A stretch of DNA of 54,882 nucleotides. It comes from an uncultured Succinivibrionaceae bacterium (GTDB lineage: Bacteria; Pseudomonadota; Gammaproteobacteria; Enterobacterales; Succinivibrionaceae). The stretch is taken from positions 1-54,882 of the forward strand of contig UQCV01000008.1 in the NCBI GenBank assembly GCA_900539665.1. The letters are read 5' to 3'. Both the position numbers and the translations under genes were made by a program. This document shows positions 7,652-16,729 of this stretch, piece by piece. A model generated the notes under the pieces. The model was not told where the DNA came from and did no database searches. It saw nothing but the letters and a program-made list of their open reading frames with translations. Numbering within the stretch: the first letter of the stretch is position 1; each line of letters opens with the position of its first letter.

Positions 7652-9679
7652 TTAGGATTTTTGAAATAGTTTATCAAGCATAGCCATAGCCGAAGCTGCC
7701 GCTGCCTTCTTTTCATCTTCAGTAGACGGTTTGGTAATATCTTTCCAATCAAGATCCTCAGCAGGCAACTCATTTAAAAAACGACTTGGCTCAACAGCTT
7801 GTTTTCCTGTTTCGCGACTTCTGCGTTCTCGACATAGCAAAAATGTAAGCTCACTCTTTGCTCTAGTAATACCAACATAGGCTAAACGCCGTTCTTCGTC
7901 TATATCGCCCGCATCAATGCTATTACGATGAGGTAACAAACCTTCTTCCATTCCAATAATATAAACGTATGGAAATTCTAAGCCTTTTGATGAGTGCAAC
8001 GTCATGAGCTGTACTTCATCTAATTCAAAATCCTGTTCGTTACGATCCAATAATTCTCGCAACGACATCTTCTGAACTGCCATTGAAAAATCAAGTTCAT
8101 AGTCTTCTCTTAAGGTGCGCCCTACCCATTCAAGCAAGGTTTTTACATGGCTCATTTTGATTTCGGCAACTTTTTCACTGCTAGAATCATCCTTAAGCCA
8201 ACGTTCATAGCCGACTAACTCAGGAATACGCCTTAGCATTTCATCACTAGTATCATCTGCTAAGAGCCCCTTAATATGTAATATCAATTGGCCAAATTCA
8301 TAAAATAATGCAGATTCCTTCGGCTTTAACTCATGTAGCATTCTCATATCCGTACATGCATCAAGCAAAGACAATTGGTATTTATCGGCAAACTCTGTTA
8401 AATGTAAGATAGAAGCCGGGCCTATTTCACGCCGAGGAACGTTTATAATGCGCAAAAAAGCTTTGTTATCTTCGCTACTAGCAATAATGCGCAGATAACA
8501 CATAAAATCCTTTACTTCCGCTTGGGCAAAAAAGCTTTGCCCCCCAACTATACGGTATGGAATATTGCTTTCTTGTAACGATTTTTCAATTTCTTGAGAT
8601 TGAAAATTACCGCGATATAAAATGGCATAGTCATGATAATTAGCCCCATGTACATACCTGTGTGCCATAAGGTCTGCAACTAACTTACGCCCTTCATTTT
8701 CCACCTTGGGTACTTCTATTACTCGAATCTTGTCCCCATAATCTAGTTCGGAATATAATTTTTTAACAAATTCGTGTTGATTGTTCCCTATAAGCTTGTT
8801 GGCACAATGTAATATTCTGCCTTTTGAACGGTAATTTTGTTCTAGCATAATTACTTTTAACCGTGGAAAATCTACCCGCAATAACGGAATGTTTTGCGGA
8901 CGGGCTCCACGCCAAGAGTATATAGATTGGTCATCGTCACCAACCACAGTAAAATTCTCATGGACGGCTACAAGTAGTTTTACTAGTTCATATTGGGATT
9001 CATTGGTATCCTGATACTCATCAACTAGCATGTATTGAATTTTAGTCCGCCAGCGATTAAGAGCCACTTCAGAGTTACGAAAGAGCTTGACCGGCAAAAA
9101 GATAAGATCATCAAAATCAATTGCATTATATGAACGCAAACAAGCTTCATATTCTTTATAGATCATACCTGCTAAAGGCGCATCTTCAAATTCTGCGTTT
9201 AAAATATCATCAGGCTGGCGCAAATCGTTTTTAAATTGCGAAATTCTAAAACACCATTCTAGAGTCTTATCTTTAATACTCTCACTTGGCAAATCACCCC
9301 ATAGACGTTGCAAAATTTCCTTCATAACACTATGTTGATCGTATTCGTCAAACAAGGTAAAGCCAGTTCTCAACCCAAGATTACGGTATTCACTGCGTAC
9401 AATTTCAAGCCCTAGTGAGTGAAAAGTCGAAACCCTTAGCCCCTTCATTTGCGTTGGCGCCAACATCTGAGAAATTCGTTCTTTCATTTCTTTGGCCGCT
9501 TTATTAGTAAAGGTAACAGCGCAAACATTTGTAGCTGGGTAACCACAGTCATTTATAAGATGAACTATCTTTTCTGTTATTACTCTAGTTTTGCCAGAGC
9601 CTGCTCCGGCTATGACAAGACAAGGGCCAGAAATATAACTTACCGCTTCCTTTTGTTTTTCGTTTAGCAAAAAAGCCAT
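7652..9679 (-). CDS. rep: ATP-dependent DNA helicase Rep
   Basis: A superfamily 1A 3'-5' helicase of 675 residues (E. coli Rep 673). Motif I is AGAGSGKTRVITEKI, motif II is LVDEYQDTN, motif III is VGDDDQSIYSWRGARPQN, motif IV is LEQNYRS, motif V is LMTLHSSKGLEFPYVY, and motif VI is EERRLAYVGITRA. The similarity runs along the whole length and is closer to Rep than to UvrD (for example TFHSLGLEIVRSEY). Rep clears proteins ahead of replication forks and restarts stalled forks. Its start overlaps the stop of the primase-like gene by one base (TAATG), indicating translational coupling and one operon. Confidence 0.94.
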   Translation of the reverse strand: MAFLLNEKQKEAVSYISGPCLVIAGAGSGKTRVITEKIVHLINDCGYPATNVCAVTFTNKAAKEMKERISQMLAPTQMKGLRVSTFHSLGLEIVRSEYRNLGLRTGFTLFDEYDQHSVMKEILQRLWGDLPSESIKDKTLEWCFRISQFKNDLRQPDDILNAEFEDAPLAGMIYKEYEACLRSYNAIDFDDLIFLPVKLFRNSEVALNRWRTKIQYMLVDEYQDTNESQYELVKLLVAVHENFTVVGDDDQSIYSWRGARPQNIPLLRVDFPRLKVIMLEQNYRSKGRILHCANKLIGNNQHEFVKKLYSELDYGDKIRVIEVPKVENEGRKLVADLMAHRYVHGANYHDYAILYRGNFQSQEIEKSLQESNIPYRIVGGQSFFAQAEVKDFMCYLRIIASSEDNKAFLRIINVPRREIGPASILHLTEFADKYQLSLLDACTDMRMLHELKPKESALFYEFGQLILHIKGLLADDTSDEMLRRIPELVGYERWLKDDSSSEKVAEIKMSHVKTLLEWVGRTLREDYELDFSMAVQKMSLRELLDRNEQDFELDEVQLMTLHSSKGLEFPYVYIIGMEEGLLPHRNSIDAGDIDEERRLAYVGITRAKSELTFLLCRERRSRETGKQAVEPSRFLNELPAEDLDWKDITKPSTEDEKKAAAASAMAMLDKLFQKS

Positions 9680-11319
9680 TAAACCAATTCCTCAGATGAT
9701 AAGTAACTTTCTGAAGCTTCTCCATTAGGCCCGATAAACTTCATTTTGATCGCCATGGATTCGTATGGATTATCTTCATCTTGATTATCTGCTTGAGCTA
9801 GTTGAATTGTGGAGCAACAAAACTCATCCAAACTTCTTGTTTTAAGGCCCGAATCGAACACAATAACTACAACATTATATGAACGTAACCCTGCACATAA
9901 TTCCCGCATCAATTCAAATAAATAACTCGAAGTTCTGCCGGAAGCATTTAAAATCAAACAGCACTTCTTTTGCATTTTTATTCTTTGGCTGAGCAAGCAT
10001 TTTAAAATCAGAGCAGCATCATAAGAGGCGTCTGCACCTAATTCATAAAGAGAGATTTTTGATAGTCTAGAGCTGTAACCACTACCATACAATTTAATTC
10101 TATCGCTCATCAACATCCCAAAAATTTGCCAATCTCCAGTAGATGAACAATAAATAAAGCGATTTTCTGTCGCTAAAAGCCAATGCGCTAGCAAACTACG
10201 TCTTAAACAAGCTGGAGCGACAACTCCATAAACCGCAGGCTCAAGCTCAAGTTCCGTAAACTGTTCGCGGTCAATATTTTTGGCAACATTTCGATTTAAT
10301 TGTAATTGTTTAGTATGAGGCTTTAAAATTTCATCCAGCTCAGAAAGACGTTTTCTAAACTTATCGCTTCCTCGTTGAATAAACTCTCTCACTGAACCAT
10401 ACGGAAAAGATAGATCTAAAAGTGAAGCATTAATGCCCTTATTCACCAAATATTCACATATATTGTTGTTAAGATCAGGATCCTCATCTTCTGTGCTACT
10501 AATTAAATACACTCGTTCTAAGTTGTGTTTTTGTAAACAAAGTTCTAGTTCACCAATAGCTGACATATTAGCTAACGTGTAAGCTGAATACCCATTCGCT
10601 AACAAAATTAACGTATCGAACTCGTTTTGGTTAATAAAAACCGTTTGCCCACCTGCAACAATATCCCCAAAAATATGATTGCTACCCACAACATAACGCT
10701 CTAAGTCACTGTTAGAATCGATGTCTAAGGCTACATAAGCGTCTGGAGCTACAGGAATAATAATCGCGGGCCCATTGTTACCATTAGGTTTTTGAAAATC
10801 AGGATCATAACCTATATTGTAGAGTGCTGCCAACTCAGGTTTTAATTCCATCCGTCTCAAGTAACTAGTGTCATTTACCCTAATTGCACATTCATCAAAA
10901 TAAACACTAAGCTGGCCCCCAACTTTATTTTTAGCCGGGGCGTTAGGGACTATAATTGAGACAGGAGAGTTGGGTTTTAAAGCACTTCGTTTTTTAATGT
11001 CTTCTACATCGCACCATTGACCAAGGTTACAATCAAACGTCACTGCAAACAATTCACAAGCTTTGGCAAAACAAAGATCGCCATCATTTAAATTAAAATC
11101 TTTTGCAATCAAAGACCATAAATCATACGTGCAACCACATGCGCAACAATGCACTTCGTGCTTTTGAGCGTCGTAATACATTGAAGACGAAACATCGTTA
11201 TGATTGGGATTTAGACACTTAAAATACCCACTACTAACATTTATGTTTCTCATAGCCAAATATTGAGGCAGTTTGGTACTCAAATATCTTAATAAATCAG
11301 CTTTGGTTGCATAATACAT
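9679..11319 (-). CDS. Primase-like protein: CHC2-type zinc finger plus degenerate TOPRIM region
   Basis: I do not recognise this as a named chromosomal gene. From the ATG at 11319 it is 546 residues. Residues 34-71 resemble the DnaG/phage-primase zinc finger: Cys35, His40, then Cys58 and Cys61 in HCCACG, with the flanking N-x-D-x-x-S-S-M pattern. Residues 150-175 (YLRRMELKPELAALYNIGYD) look like the 'RG-(x)n-lGY' element that precedes TOPRIM domains. Residues 226-250 (VFINQNEFDTLILLANGYSA) resemble the TOPRIM first motif, with the usual catalytic Glu-Gly replaced by Gln-Asn. An acidic TEDEDPD follows near residue 275. The C-terminal 150 residues may be a RecA-like fold, but no Walker A motif is visible. 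It starts two bases after the tcdA stop and overlaps rep. A plasmid or phage primase origin is inferred. Confidence 0.6.
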   Translation of the reverse strand: MYYATKADLLRYLSTKLPQYLAMRNINVSSGYFKCLNPNHNDVSSSMYYDAQKHEVHCCACGCTYDLWSLIAKDFNLNDGDLCFAKACELFAVTFDCNLGQWCDVEDIKKRSALKPNSPVSIIVPNAPAKNKVGGQLSVYFDECAIRVNDTSYLRRMELKPELAALYNIGYDPDFQKPNGNNGPAIIIPVAPDAYVALDIDSNSDLERYVVGSNHIFGDIVAGGQTVFINQNEFDTLILLANGYSAYTLANMSAIGELELCLQKHNLERVYLISSTEDEDPDLNNNICEYLVNKGINASLLDLSFPYGSVREFIQRGSDKFRKRLSELDEILKPHTKQLQLNRNVAKNIDREQFTELELEPAVYGVVAPACLRRSLLAHWLLATENRFIYCSSTGDWQIFGMLMSDRIKLYGSGYSSRLSKISLYELGADASYDAALILKCLLSQRIKMQKKCCLILNASGRTSSYLFELMRELCAGLRSYNVVVIVFDSGLKTRSLDEFCCSTIQLAQADNQDEDNPYESMAIKMKFIGPNGEASESYLSSEELV

Positions 11320-11321
11320 AG

Positions 11322-12068
11322 TTATTTCTTCCGCAATTGATCTACAGCCCACGCTGCTAATCCAAGTCCAACCGTTGCAGTCACACACATACCAGCCCCA
11401 AAAGCCGGTACGTCATCTTGTTCCTTGTTAGACATTACAACCTGTTGAGCACATGACACGACAGGGAGACCTATTTTTTTGCCATTTTTTCCTAAGTTAT
11501 ACTCACGTTTTAAAGTATCACGCAATCTTTTAAGCAAACGATCGTGAGTTGCTTCCGTTAAATCACAAAGATGAACTAATCTTGGATCTGTTTTACCACC
11601 AGAACCACCGGCTGAAATTAGTTTTTTCTTTTGTCTACAAGCAAAATTTGCAATAGCAGCCTTAACCGGTAAATCATCTATGGCATCAATAAAAATATCT
11701 GCATCCCATGGGATAACTGCTTCAAAGTTATCCACAGTCAATCTTGTAGTGATGACCTCAACTTGAACAAAAGGATTAATATCCCTCAATCGATCCGCTA
11801 GAGCCCCGGCTTTTAATTTACCCATATTAGATTCTAACGCTGGGTTTTGCCGGTTCACATTTGATTCTTCTACGACATCGTTATCAATCAGAGTGATATG
11901 ACCAATGGCCGTTCTAGCAATCGCTTCAACCGCCCAAGAACCAACCCCACCGCAACCGTAAATACAAACATGGCTTTGTATAAACTTATTAAAATCAAGA
12001 TCTCCATAGAGAGCTCTAATACCTCTAAAGCGATGGTTTAAAGCTGTAATATTTGTTGCAGTGTTCAT
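11322..12068 (-). CDS. tcdA: tRNA threonylcarbamoyladenosine dehydratase
   Basis: An E1/ThiF-like adenylating enzyme of 248 residues (E. coli TcdA 268). The nucleotide-binding motif is CGVGSWAVEAIARTAIGHIT, followed by IDNDVVEESNVNRQ (the aspartate and R/Q that hold ATP-Mg). Further signature segments are DAIDDLPVKAAIANFA and SAGGSGGKTDPRLV. The enzyme cyclises t6A37 to ct6A in ANN-decoding tRNAs. It is the first gene of a reverse-strand cluster followed by the primase-like gene and rep. Its usual sulfur-relay partners csdA and csdE are not in this window. Confidence 0.93.
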   Translation of the reverse strand: MNTATNITALNHRFRGIRALYGDLDFNKFIQSHVCIYGCGGVGSWAVEAIARTAIGHITLIDNDVVEESNVNRQNPALESNMGKLKAGALADRLRDINPFVQVEVITTRLTVDNFEAVIPWDADIFIDAIDDLPVKAAIANFACRQKKKLISAGGSGGKTDPRLVHLCDLTEATHDRLLKRLRDTLKREYNLGKNGKKIGLPVVSCAQQVVMSNKEQDDVPAFGAGMCVTATVGLGLAAWAVDQLRKK

Positions 12069-12212
12069 GTCTTGTAACCTTTTTTTTTATTCAGTTAACA
12101 ATTATATAAAATCTTTGTGTGCTCAACCGAGGGATTGTCTAAAATAATAGACAAGAATAAGTTTTAAAACCCATTCAAATCATACCACTAAATATTTTTG
12201 GAGTTACGCCAA

Positions 12213-13058
12213 ATGAGCCAAGAGCTAAATTTCATATTAAAAAAGCTGGCAGCCGAACTTAAGACCGACGAACTCTCCATACCAAGTTTGCCAGAGCTAG
12301 TTAATCAATTAAGCCGCCAAATTGGTAACCCAAATTTATCTGTTAAAGAATTAGCTAACATTATTTGTTCCGATACAGGTATTACTAGCCAAATTATTAG
12401 AACAGCGCAAACGTTACGTTATTCAAACCCAGGAACTACAGTCACATCCATTCCGAACGCCATTAGTAGAATTGGGATAACTAGTAGTATAAATTTAGCA
12501 CTAGCCTTGGCCCTAGAGCAGAATTTTAACTTTAAAATTCCTTTAATCAAAAAACTGTGTCGCCAAATAGTACAGCAAAATAATGAAATAGCATTGGCTT
12601 CACTTGGAGTCTGCACAGCCAAGTATATGCATATTCCACCTCTTACTTTTGATTACGTAGTGCTAGCAAGTTCCCTTTTAAATATTGGGTATCTGCCATT
12701 TTTGTTTGAACTTGAATCTTTTTGTTCCAATCGAGCAAACCGAACTGTTTTAACGCTAACCGAGCAACAAATAAGAGAAAAATGCGAAGGTATACAATAC
12801 CCTTTAGCAGTGGCAATTCTACGACATTGGAAATTTGATGAGTCTTTTGAATGCGCAATCAAACTAGAAGAAGATAGAACTTACGAATTCTATGTTAATA
12901 GTCTTACGTACGGCAAAATGTACCTTGATTACCAAAAATCACAAGGTAAGACAATTTATCCCCCCGAGTCACTAACCGAAGTTATAGCTCATAAATTTAC
13001 ACAAGAAGAACTTGAGCCTATTCAAAACTGGTTAAATGACAATGGGCTTATCTACTAA
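12213..13058 (+). CDS. HDOD-domain protein
   Basis: A 281-residue protein dominated by an HDOD domain. It has an N-terminal helical part (SIPSLPELVNQLSRQIGNPNLSVKELANIICSD), then TGITSQIIRTAQTLRYSNPG and ISRIGITSSINLALALALEQ, the pattern of HDOD proteins. The catalytic His-Asp of true HD phosphohydrolases is absent, as expected for HDOD. No second domain such as EAL or GGDEF is attached. I chose the ATG at 12213 because GGAG lies nine bases before it; a TTG at 12198 would overlap that site. Such proteins usually act as signalling adaptors. The specific role is unknown. Confidence 0.8.
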   Translation: MSQELNFILKKLAAELKTDELSIPSLPELVNQLSRQIGNPNLSVKELANIICSDTGITSQIIRTAQTLRYSNPGTTVTSIPNAISRIGITSSINLALALALEQNFNFKIPLIKKLCRQIVQQNNEIALASLGVCTAKYMHIPPLTFDYVVLASSLLNIGYLPFLFELESFCSNRANRTVLTLTEQQIREKCEGIQYPLAVAILRHWKFDESFECAIKLEEDRTYEFYVNSLTYGKMYLDYQKSQGKTIYPPESLTEVIAHKFTQEELEPIQNWLNDNGLIY

Positions 13059-13064
13059 ATTTAA

Positions 13065-13559
13065 CTAGCGTTTGTTATCCATAGACTTTAAGTAATCAGC
13101 ATGAACCTTAAGCACCATTTTACGAATTGGTGCTGGTTTTTCAAAGGCACAAAGTGGTTGATGCAATTCTAACGGAGCAAATACAGCAAAATCACCTTCC
13201 TTTAGGGCCACATAGCAAGCGCCAGCAGGGCAAGACTGCAAAAAGCCTAAATCACGACTTTCATCAAACGGCACACAAACATCATTTTGGTCTAAAAACG
13301 TATTTCTATAACCAATTTTTTCAGCACCCTTTAAAATTACATGAACATCAAGATAATCATGGTGATATTCAAACTTTCGATTTGCTTCGACTTCCGTAGT
13401 ACCTACATCAAAATTTGCATAAACTAACCCTTCAACCAAATCAACGCGACCAGTGTTGCTGCCATTATCATGGGCAAGAGCTTGTCTAATTAAATCGTAT
13501 AAAGGTAACAACCCATAACTATTTAATACGGTTGCATTTTTCAAAGATCCACAAATCAT
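13065..13559 (-). CDS. YhcH/YjgK/YiaL family protein
   Basis: A 164-residue cupin-like protein. Family signatures are seen in EYHHDYLDVHVILKGAEKIGY (metal-binding His/Glu cluster and the 'D-x-H' strand), EGDFAVFAPLELHQPLC, and a C-terminal MVLKVHADYL. Family members (YhcH/NanQ, YiaL) are linked to sugar-acid or sialic-acid metabolism, and NanQ acts as an anomerase. No sialic-acid genes lie nearby, so the substrate cannot be assigned. The 3' end converges with the HDOD gene six bases away. Confidence 0.88.
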   Translation of the reverse strand: MICGSLKNATVLNSYGLLPLYDLIRQALAHDNGSNTGRVDLVEGLVYANFDVGTTEVEANRKFEYHHDYLDVHVILKGAEKIGYRNTFLDQNDVCVPFDESRDLGFLQSCPAGACYVALKEGDFAVFAPLELHQPLCAFEKPAPIRKMVLKVHADYLKSMDNKR

Positions 13560-13578
13560 AAAGTACAGTCCTTTTTAA

Positions 13579-14991
13579 CTAGGCTTTACTAAGCCCGTGT
13601 ATGCGTAACCACAATTGATTCTTCCGGCTACGAGCTAACCTTAATTCCCATATTCTAGAACGCCAACGAAAATACATACTTAGCCCTCTAGTCCATTCAT
13701 CAACACAAAACGCAATCCATATTCCTATTAACCCCATTCCCATATAAATACCAAGGAAATAGCCAAGAGGTACAGAAATCCCCCACATTGAAATAATTGC
13801 CATCATCATAGGGAACTTTGCATCTCCTGTGGCACGTAATGCGTTAATGACAATTATATTAAATATTCTGCCAGGCTCCATGATAATTGAGAGTAAAAAC
13901 AAATTCATGGCCAGTTTTTCTACTTCAGGGTTATCGGTAAAGATATGCAATAACGGACGCCCAAAGACAAAGGCATTACCAACAGAAATTAGAATTGCAA
14001 TCACAAAACCAATTTTTAAACTTTTTAATAATCTTAAGTAAACCTTATGTAATTTTAAAGCTCCAACATAGTGACCTATAATTATTTCGGTCCCCATGGC
14101 TATAGCTTGAGCAAAAATTAAGATAAAGATACAAATTTGAAAGTATATACCGTGCGTGGCTAAAGGAATTTCCCCCATACTTGCCACGAAAGAGGTACAG
14201 AGCATAAATTGCAAATGCCAAGCTAAATTTTCACCAGCCCCTGGAAGGCCAATGCCTAACATACGTCTTAATACCCCGGCATGATGTCTAAACAAAGCTT
14301 TAATTTTTAAGTGTAAGCCTGTTCGTTTAATCATGATTAAAAATAGAACTACAAGTCCTATCACGCGCCCAATAACAGTACTGATAGCAACCCCAGAAAC
14401 CCCCATTTTTGGTACTCCCATAAAACCAAATAATAAGAGCAAATTGCCACCTACTGTAACAAGGTTCATCAATAAAGAAACCTTCATGGAGTCTTTGGTA
14501 AAACCATAAGCACGTAAAATAGAGGCAATTACAATTAATAGAGCTTCAGGCAGCAAAGCTAGGGTGATAATTAAGAGATAATTACGACTATCATGTCTAA
14601 GAGCATCAGGTATTTGCATTATATCAAGTATGGTGGAATTAAATATCAAAATACCCAAACATACTAATAAAGCGACAATAAGGTTAACCCCAATGCCTGC
14701 ATGCATAACTTGCGATACGTCTTTTGGACGCCCTGCGCCAAGCATTTGAGCGACAACTACACAAGTGCCAATCCCAATAAAATTAAAGATAATCATGCTT
14801 AGCTCAAAAACCTGATTACCGACAGTAAGTTCAGCCACGGTATCAAGAGATACCTTGCCCACTAAATATAAATTTAGAGCCAAAGTTAAGGTATGTAGCA
14901 TTAGATCTATAAACAAGGGCCAAGTTAAGGCAAATAATGAAAACCCATTTTCTGCCCTTTTTTCTGTCTTACGCCCTAATATTTTTAACAT
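13579..14991 (-). CDS. MATE-family multidrug/cation antiporter
   Basis: The 470-residue protein has about twelve hydrophobic segments and two homologous halves. Typical MATE features are TWPLFIDLMLHTLTLALNLYLVG at the N terminus, GIGTCVVVAQMLGAGRPKDVSQ, GLPGAGENLAWHLQF at the start of the second half and AMGTEIIIGHYVGA. I chose the ATG at 14991 because GGGAGG lies five bases before it; an upstream ATG at 15009 has no such site. It probably exports drugs or metabolites using Na+ or H+. It lies 19 bases after the YhcH-like gene start on the same strand, so the two may be cotranscribed. Confidence 0.9.
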   Translation of the reverse strand: MLKILGRKTEKRAENGFSLFALTWPLFIDLMLHTLTLALNLYLVGKVSLDTVAELTVGNQVFELSMIIFNFIGIGTCVVVAQMLGAGRPKDVSQVMHAGIGVNLIVALLVCLGILIFNSTILDIMQIPDALRHDSRNYLLIITLALLPEALLIVIASILRAYGFTKDSMKVSLLMNLVTVGGNLLLLFGFMGVPKMGVSGVAISTVIGRVIGLVVLFLIMIKRTGLHLKIKALFRHHAGVLRRMLGIGLPGAGENLAWHLQFMLCTSFVASMGEIPLATHGIYFQICIFILIFAQAIAMGTEIIIGHYVGALKLHKVYLRLLKSLKIGFVIAILISVGNAFVFGRPLLHIFTDNPEVEKLAMNLFLLSIIMEPGRIFNIIVINALRATGDAKFPMMMAIISMWGISVPLGYFLGIYMGMGLIGIWIAFCVDEWTRGLSMYFRWRSRIWELRLARSRKNQLWLRIHGLSKA

Positions 14992-15162
14992 AAAACCTCC
15001 CTTATCCATCTGTATAAACAGTCAAAAAATGGCTGATTTTTCTATGCGTAATATATACGAAAAGACGCACATTCAATTACGGACATGCGTCTTTTTCACA
15101 ACCAATTATGTTTATAGGTCTAGTTACACAATCTGTTACATCTGTTTTTGTAACGTTACAAG

Positions 15163-16539
15163 TTAAAGCCCTGTATCATGAATAAAACAGTCTTCTAACA
15201 TCGACCACTTATAGTAATAACTATCAGGAGTTTCAGGGAAACAGCCGTTACGGAATTTTACATCCTTGCCATTAACCATCATTTTAAGCACTAACTCCCC
15301 GTCACCATTTCTATACACATCTAAAACAATCATGGTATTTAATGGCACGATTTGGGATAAATCAAAGCTACCTTCTCCTGTTAAAGTAATAAGGTCTTTA
15401 GGCTTAAGACTTGGACTAAGATTATCTGACATGAAGAAGCTTAAAATGTTTAAGGCTGCGCGGTAATCAGTGAAATACAATTTACCAGCATCTTCCATAC
15501 TTTTGCCACCAGCTTCCACTAAACGTGACATTTCGGTAGCCAAATCTTCTTCGAACTTTTTCCCCGCTTCCTTACTTATTTTTTGGTTATTAAACCCAGG
15601 GCCATATTTGTAGAAAGTTTCCGCCCCTTCAATTGAAGCAAAGAAATTGCGTTCACTTTCACGCATAATTGATTCATTAAAGAAAGCTTTCACCGTTTCT
15701 GCCAAGGCCGGATCATAACTTGGGAAAATACGGTAGAAATGATACAAGCCTAAAACTATATCTTTACCTTCTAATTTGATGCGTTGAGCTTGATCAATTA
15801 ACCCAATATGAGAAACTTCATCCAATAATTTCTTTTTGAAAATACGAGGAAGAACATTGGCGATATATGACCTATTTTGATTCATAACTGAAAGTCGGCC
15901 CAACACTTTTTCCAAATCAGGATAGTTGTTAAGATAATTTTTATATTCAGTTTGTCTGTAATAGGCTAAAGCTTTTTCATCAATCCCTTGTTCATAGATT
16001 AATTCTGTTTCTTGGCCTAAAACTCTAGTCATACCTAAGACAAAGTTTTCACCTGTATTAAGACTTAAGTTGTCCCCGTTAAAAGAAAACAACATGCTGA
16101 TGTTGTTTTCGTAGTCAATTCTAGATGAGAAATATGAACGGCGATTTTTTGCGTATTCAGCGCCTAAATTAGAGACTACAGATACCCCAAGATCGGTTAA
16201 GCGATCTCCTGATACACTCTTGAGTCTTGGATACACTCTATCGACTAGCTGAAATAATTTTTCCCCTTCAGCAGTCAATTGCTCTGCCTTATGAGCTTTT
16301 TTTAAAGCTATAAAGAGAGAATTAAGCTCTCTTATATCATCATAACCATTAGGGCCATTAGTAACTAATGCAAATGAGTAAACTTGGTTATATCCAGCCT
16401 GATTAGTTGAACCTTCAGAAACAGTATTCATAGTCTTTACACTATAATCTGTTCCAGCTGCAGTGGCGGTCCCGACACTTCCGCAAAGCAGCAAGCCCAA
16501 AGCAATGCTTTGGCTTAATTTTTTTAATAATAATGACAT
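15163..16539 (-). CDS. Secreted histidine-phosphatase-like protein lacking catalytic motifs
   Basis: The 458-residue protein has a signal peptide (LGLLLCGSVGTATAA). The body follows branch-2 histidine acid phosphatases of the MINPP/multiple-inositol-phosphate type. ALKKAHKAEQLTAEGEKLF and DRLTDLGVSVVSNLGAEYA match the paired 'LT-x-x-G' segments, FYKYGPGFNNQ matches the GPG segment, and the end (YYYKWSMLEDCF) matches the YY-x-W segment. Where the RHGxRxP motif should be, the sequence reads VTNGPNGYDD. Where the catalytic HAE/HD should be, it reads FTDYRAA. The protein is therefore predicted to be non-catalytic, perhaps a binding protein. I chose the ATG at 16539, with GAGG upstream and a clean signal peptide. 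Confidence 0.65.
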   Translation of the reverse strand: MSLLLKKLSQSIALGLLLCGSVGTATAAGTDYSVKTMNTVSEGSTNQAGYNQVYSFALVTNGPNGYDDIRELNSLFIALKKAHKAEQLTAEGEKLFQLVDRVYPRLKSVSGDRLTDLGVSVVSNLGAEYAKNRRSYFSSRIDYENNISMLFSFNGDNLSLNTGENFVLGMTRVLGQETELIYEQGIDEKALAYYRQTEYKNYLNNYPDLEKVLGRLSVMNQNRSYIANVLPRIFKKKLLDEVSHIGLIDQAQRIKLEGKDIVLGLYHFYRIFPSYDPALAETVKAFFNESIMRESERNFFASIEGAETFYKYGPGFNNQKISKEAGKKFEEDLATEMSRLVEAGGKSMEDAGKLYFTDYRAALNILSFFMSDNLSPSLKPKDLITLTGEGSFDLSQIVPLNTMIVLDVYRNGDGELVLKMMVNGKDVKFRNGCFPETPDSYYYKWSMLEDCFIHDTGL

Positions 16540-16673
16540 TGGGTAAATACCTCTTGCATGTATACGCAAATCTTCGACTGTAGTCTAATGAATAATTGTA
16601 TACTAATCATTCAACATTTAATGAGATATTAATAACTAACAACATACTAATTTGAAAAATTTTCTCTTCCTAT

Positions 16674-16716
16674 AAAAAACCCTCTAACCACTATCAAGGT
16701 AGTTAGAGGGTTTTAT
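16674..16716 (-). terminator. Terminator of gyrB (possibly bidirectional)
   Basis: CCCTCTAACCAC and GGTAGTTAGAGGG form a long stem with T-runs on both sides: six T on the minus strand and four T on the plus strand. It lies just after the gyrB stop. Confidence 0.88.
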
Positions 16717-16729
16717 CATTGTTATAGAA

